A stretch of 64,000 nt of DNA, taken from Chamaea fasciata. Taxonomy: Eukaryota > Chordata > Aves > Passeriformes > Sylviidae. Positions within the stretch are counted from its first letter, which is position 1. Each line of letters opens with the position of its first letter. The translations under genes and the position numbers were made by a program. Of the stretch, positions 61,501 to 64,000 are shown piece by piece. The notes beneath the pieces are model-generated. The model saw only the letters and a program-made list of their open reading frames with translations, searched no databases and was not told the DNA's origin. The DNA is taken from assembly GCA_029207755.1 (NCBI GenBank), contig JARCOQ010000017.1, forward strand, positions 7,762,945 through 7,826,944, written 5' to 3'.

Positions 61501-64000
61501 CATCCATTCAATAAATCATAAGGGGAGCAGCTGCCGTTCTCTGCTGAGCCAAGGCACATCAGATAAAATATTGCTCATTTATTTGGTTTGGTAGAAATAA
61601 AGTTGCTGTTGTGGAACATCATTACAGACTGTTCTTAATTCACCTCAGGGCTATTTCTAATAGCAGCACACAACTCTCCTGTGACAGCCTGAGTGAATGA
61701 GATGGGTGTTTTGATGTCAAGCTGAATGTAAGAAAGGTTTTGGGAATCAAAGCTTTGAGAGAGAAATAACTACTGTTGGTGCTGTGATACTGGAAGAAGT
61801 CCTTGTTTTATTATTAGCACTATAGCTATTGAAAGCCCTGACACTTGTTCCTGGGGGATTTGAAGCAATTCAAGCCGTGAAATACCGTTTCAGCTCAGCC
61901 TTTTACAAGTCACTGCGTGTCGGTGAAGCCGAAGGTGGCTTTGATCGCTAGTGGAGGCACCCAGGGCTGGCGTTAACTTAATAATATTAGTTTGATTTTC
62001 TCAGTTGTGTGGCAGCTGGGAGCCCTGCAACCGCCCAGCCGTGGTGCGCAGCAGATATCTGCTGCTGGCCAAGGAGGAGGGATGGGGAGAGCCTGTCCAA
62101 AGCCTCTGAATTCAGACCTGCTGCTTTGCACAGAGGCAATCAGTGTCATGCTCAGTAATGGGGCCACGACACCTGTAGGGATGGTTCATACTGGTCTGAA
62201 AAGACGCTGGAGACTGTTACTTTAAAAAAAAATAATAAAAAATCAGTCTTAGGATGTCTTATTTCCTCCTTGCATCAGGGCTTGGTGAAAACAAGTGGGA
62301 ATCTTGTGGCTCTGAAATTGCCACTGTATTGCAGCGGGACAAATAGCCACTGCCATGGTGTTTCCTGTGTTACGTCCTTAATGCCCACTCACCGGGGTGA
62401 GGCAGCAGGTGTTTCACCTTTGTTTGGTGTGGAATGCTGCAGAGGGGAGCCTTGGATCCTGCTCTGCCACAGGGTGTTGCTTTGCCCTTGCTTGGCTTAC
62501 TTATTCTCTAAAAAAACAGAGGCAACTGGTGGAAAATGTGTATTTGCTCCAGCTCCCAGAAAAACAGCTTGTGTTTCTGAGTGTGTTCCAGCTCACAGTG
62601 CAGGAGCAGGGCTGGATTCCTGTGTGTGAGCTGTGTTTGGCTGCCAAACCCGTGCCCTTCACTGGGATGGAGGTGCAGTGCTGCCCTTGCTGTTGCTGAC
62701 ACCTGGTCAAGGCAGAACCATCACCCCTCAGCTCTGGGCTTTCCTCATGAGCCTCTTCACCAGTGCCTCTGGAGGGCCTTGTGTCAGAGGCACGTGGGGA
62801 ATTCAGTGTGAGTGACAGGATGCTCATGGTTCCTGGGAGGAAATGGACAACAGGAGGGAAGGATTTGCAGTGTGTTGGTGTTAACAGAGTTTCACATGCA
62901 GCTTTTTTCATGGGCAGCAGTGCTCCTGCTGCCCATGGCCATGTTGAACACATCCCTCCTCTGACAGCCCAGCTAGCCCCTGCTTACAATAACTTCTGCT
63001 GGAAGATAAAAAACAATTGCATCCTGAAATAGCAAAGCTGGAGGAGCAGAGCTTTCCTGCCAACTGCTGCCAATGACCTTGATTCTGTGTGTGAGGCCTG
63101 CAAAGTGTCATAATTCAATGAGAATATTTATACTGAGCTGCATGGCACAAGCTCAAAGATTCCCAGCTCCTCATTTCCATCTGACTAATTTCACAGGGCA
63201 TATAGGGGAGTCAGGTTTTTTTGTTCAGACTCTCTGCTTCGAGTAAACCTCCTGAGTGCTCATCTCCTGTACATAAAAGTTGCTCAAAATAGTGGTGATG
63301 GAGCTGTTTAGTTCAGCCGTATTTCCGTGCTATCGGTGACTTTGTTAGCAGCAGGCCCCTGCAGACGCCGTCCCTTTGATGCTGGGTGCTGTATGTCACA
63401 TTAAAAATCCTTAACTTGGTTCTAAAGCCTCACTAAAAACCCCACTGGGACTTTGATGTCGAGAAGATTCCACTCAAAGCGCCCAAACCCTGTGAAGCTC
63501 CCCAGCCTTATCTCAGAGGCAGGACGGCGAGCGGCTGCCTCGGGCGAGAAAATATCACTGGAGTGATTATTTACGGTCTGAGCATCTGCAGTCAGGAGAG
63601 GCTGTTGGAAATTACCAGATCCTGGTGATGCTGTGAAAAATCCTGTTCTTCATTTTGAGGACAGTTTGGAGGGCAGCACGCTGTGGTTCAGTGTCTGGGT
63701 GTCAGGGTGATCCAGCTGAAACACCTTGGTGGAGCACGTGGTGATTCCACACACAAATTCCACTTGTAAGCACCTGTGCCCCCAACTGTTTACAGAGCGT
63801 GTTTCTTGCTCAGTGATGGGATGCTAAAAGCAATTGTGGAAGCTTATTTAGGTTTTAATTAGTACTGCAGTGGGTTTTGAACCAGGACACCTTCCTTGCT
63901 GCTGTGCAGGTGAGAGACACATAGTTCTTTCCGGCAGAATGTGGGGTGGTTGGGACCTTTGGAATGGCTGTGCCAATGAGTGTGTCCATTTGTGCATGTG
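58574..64000. other. Intergenic region to the right edge, no gene recognised
   Basis: Fully read on both strands; no exon, RNA gene or clear transposon found. Open frames are at most about 160 codons and without domain features. The next gene to the right must lie outside the window, or this is a long intron or lncRNA whose exons cannot be recognised by sequence alone. Confidence 0.5.

Overview
The window is nuclear DNA from a bird. The genes are vertebrate, split by short GT-AG introns, and start in GC-rich CpG islands. The interspersed repeats are CR1 LINE fragments of the avian/reptilian type. The gene order COMMD7 - DNMT3B - MAPRE1 is the one I know from human chromosome 20q11.21. The sequence does not let me name the species.

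Layout: (1) 1-2613 holds the 5' end of COMMD7 on the minus strand, coding exons 1-3; the rest lies beyond the left edge. Its CpG-island promoter is at about 2.25-2.77 kb. (2) 2.7-8.5 kb is intergenic with no gene I recognise. (3) 8.55-11.16 kb is a large CpG island, the probable DNMT3B promoter with one or two non-coding first exons. (4) 14460-26217 (+) is DNMT3B. I could assemble 18 coding exons with matching splice phases into one 744-residue frame. The 3' UTR probably runs to about 28.93 kb. (5) 29.2-29.6 kb is a GC-rich tandem repeat, followed by the MAPRE1 CpG island (29.6-30.35 kb). (6) 30548-36639 (+) is MAPRE1 (EB1), six coding exons and 263 residues, with a 3' UTR to about 38.25 kb. 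(7) 38.25-64 kb has no exon I can recognise, only CR1 fragments, microsatellites and short tandem duplications.

The most interesting result concerns DNMT3B. Its chromatin-reader parts look intact: the PWWP domain, the ADD zinc-finger domain, and an N-terminal segment resembling the H2AK119ub-nucleosome-binding part of DNMT3A. The methyltransferase domain looks damaged. The two exons that encode the target-recognition domain and motif VIII in mammals (skipped in the human DNMT3B3 isoform) are not found in the 1.16-kb interval where they should be, and the flanking exons join in frame without them. The catalytic motif also reads Pro-Cys-Asp instead of the family's Pro-Cys-Asn, and the invariant Arg of the C-terminal LLGRSW motif is replaced by a Gly-Gly stretch. 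I infer that this locus may encode a fixed DNMT3B3-like or DNMT3L-like accessory protein rather than an active methyltransferase. Birds are generally thought to lack DNMT3L, which makes this worth testing.

The three genes are functionally unrelated (a COMM-domain trafficking/NF-kB factor, a DNA methylation factor and a microtubule plus-end protein). Their linkage is conserved synteny, not an operon.
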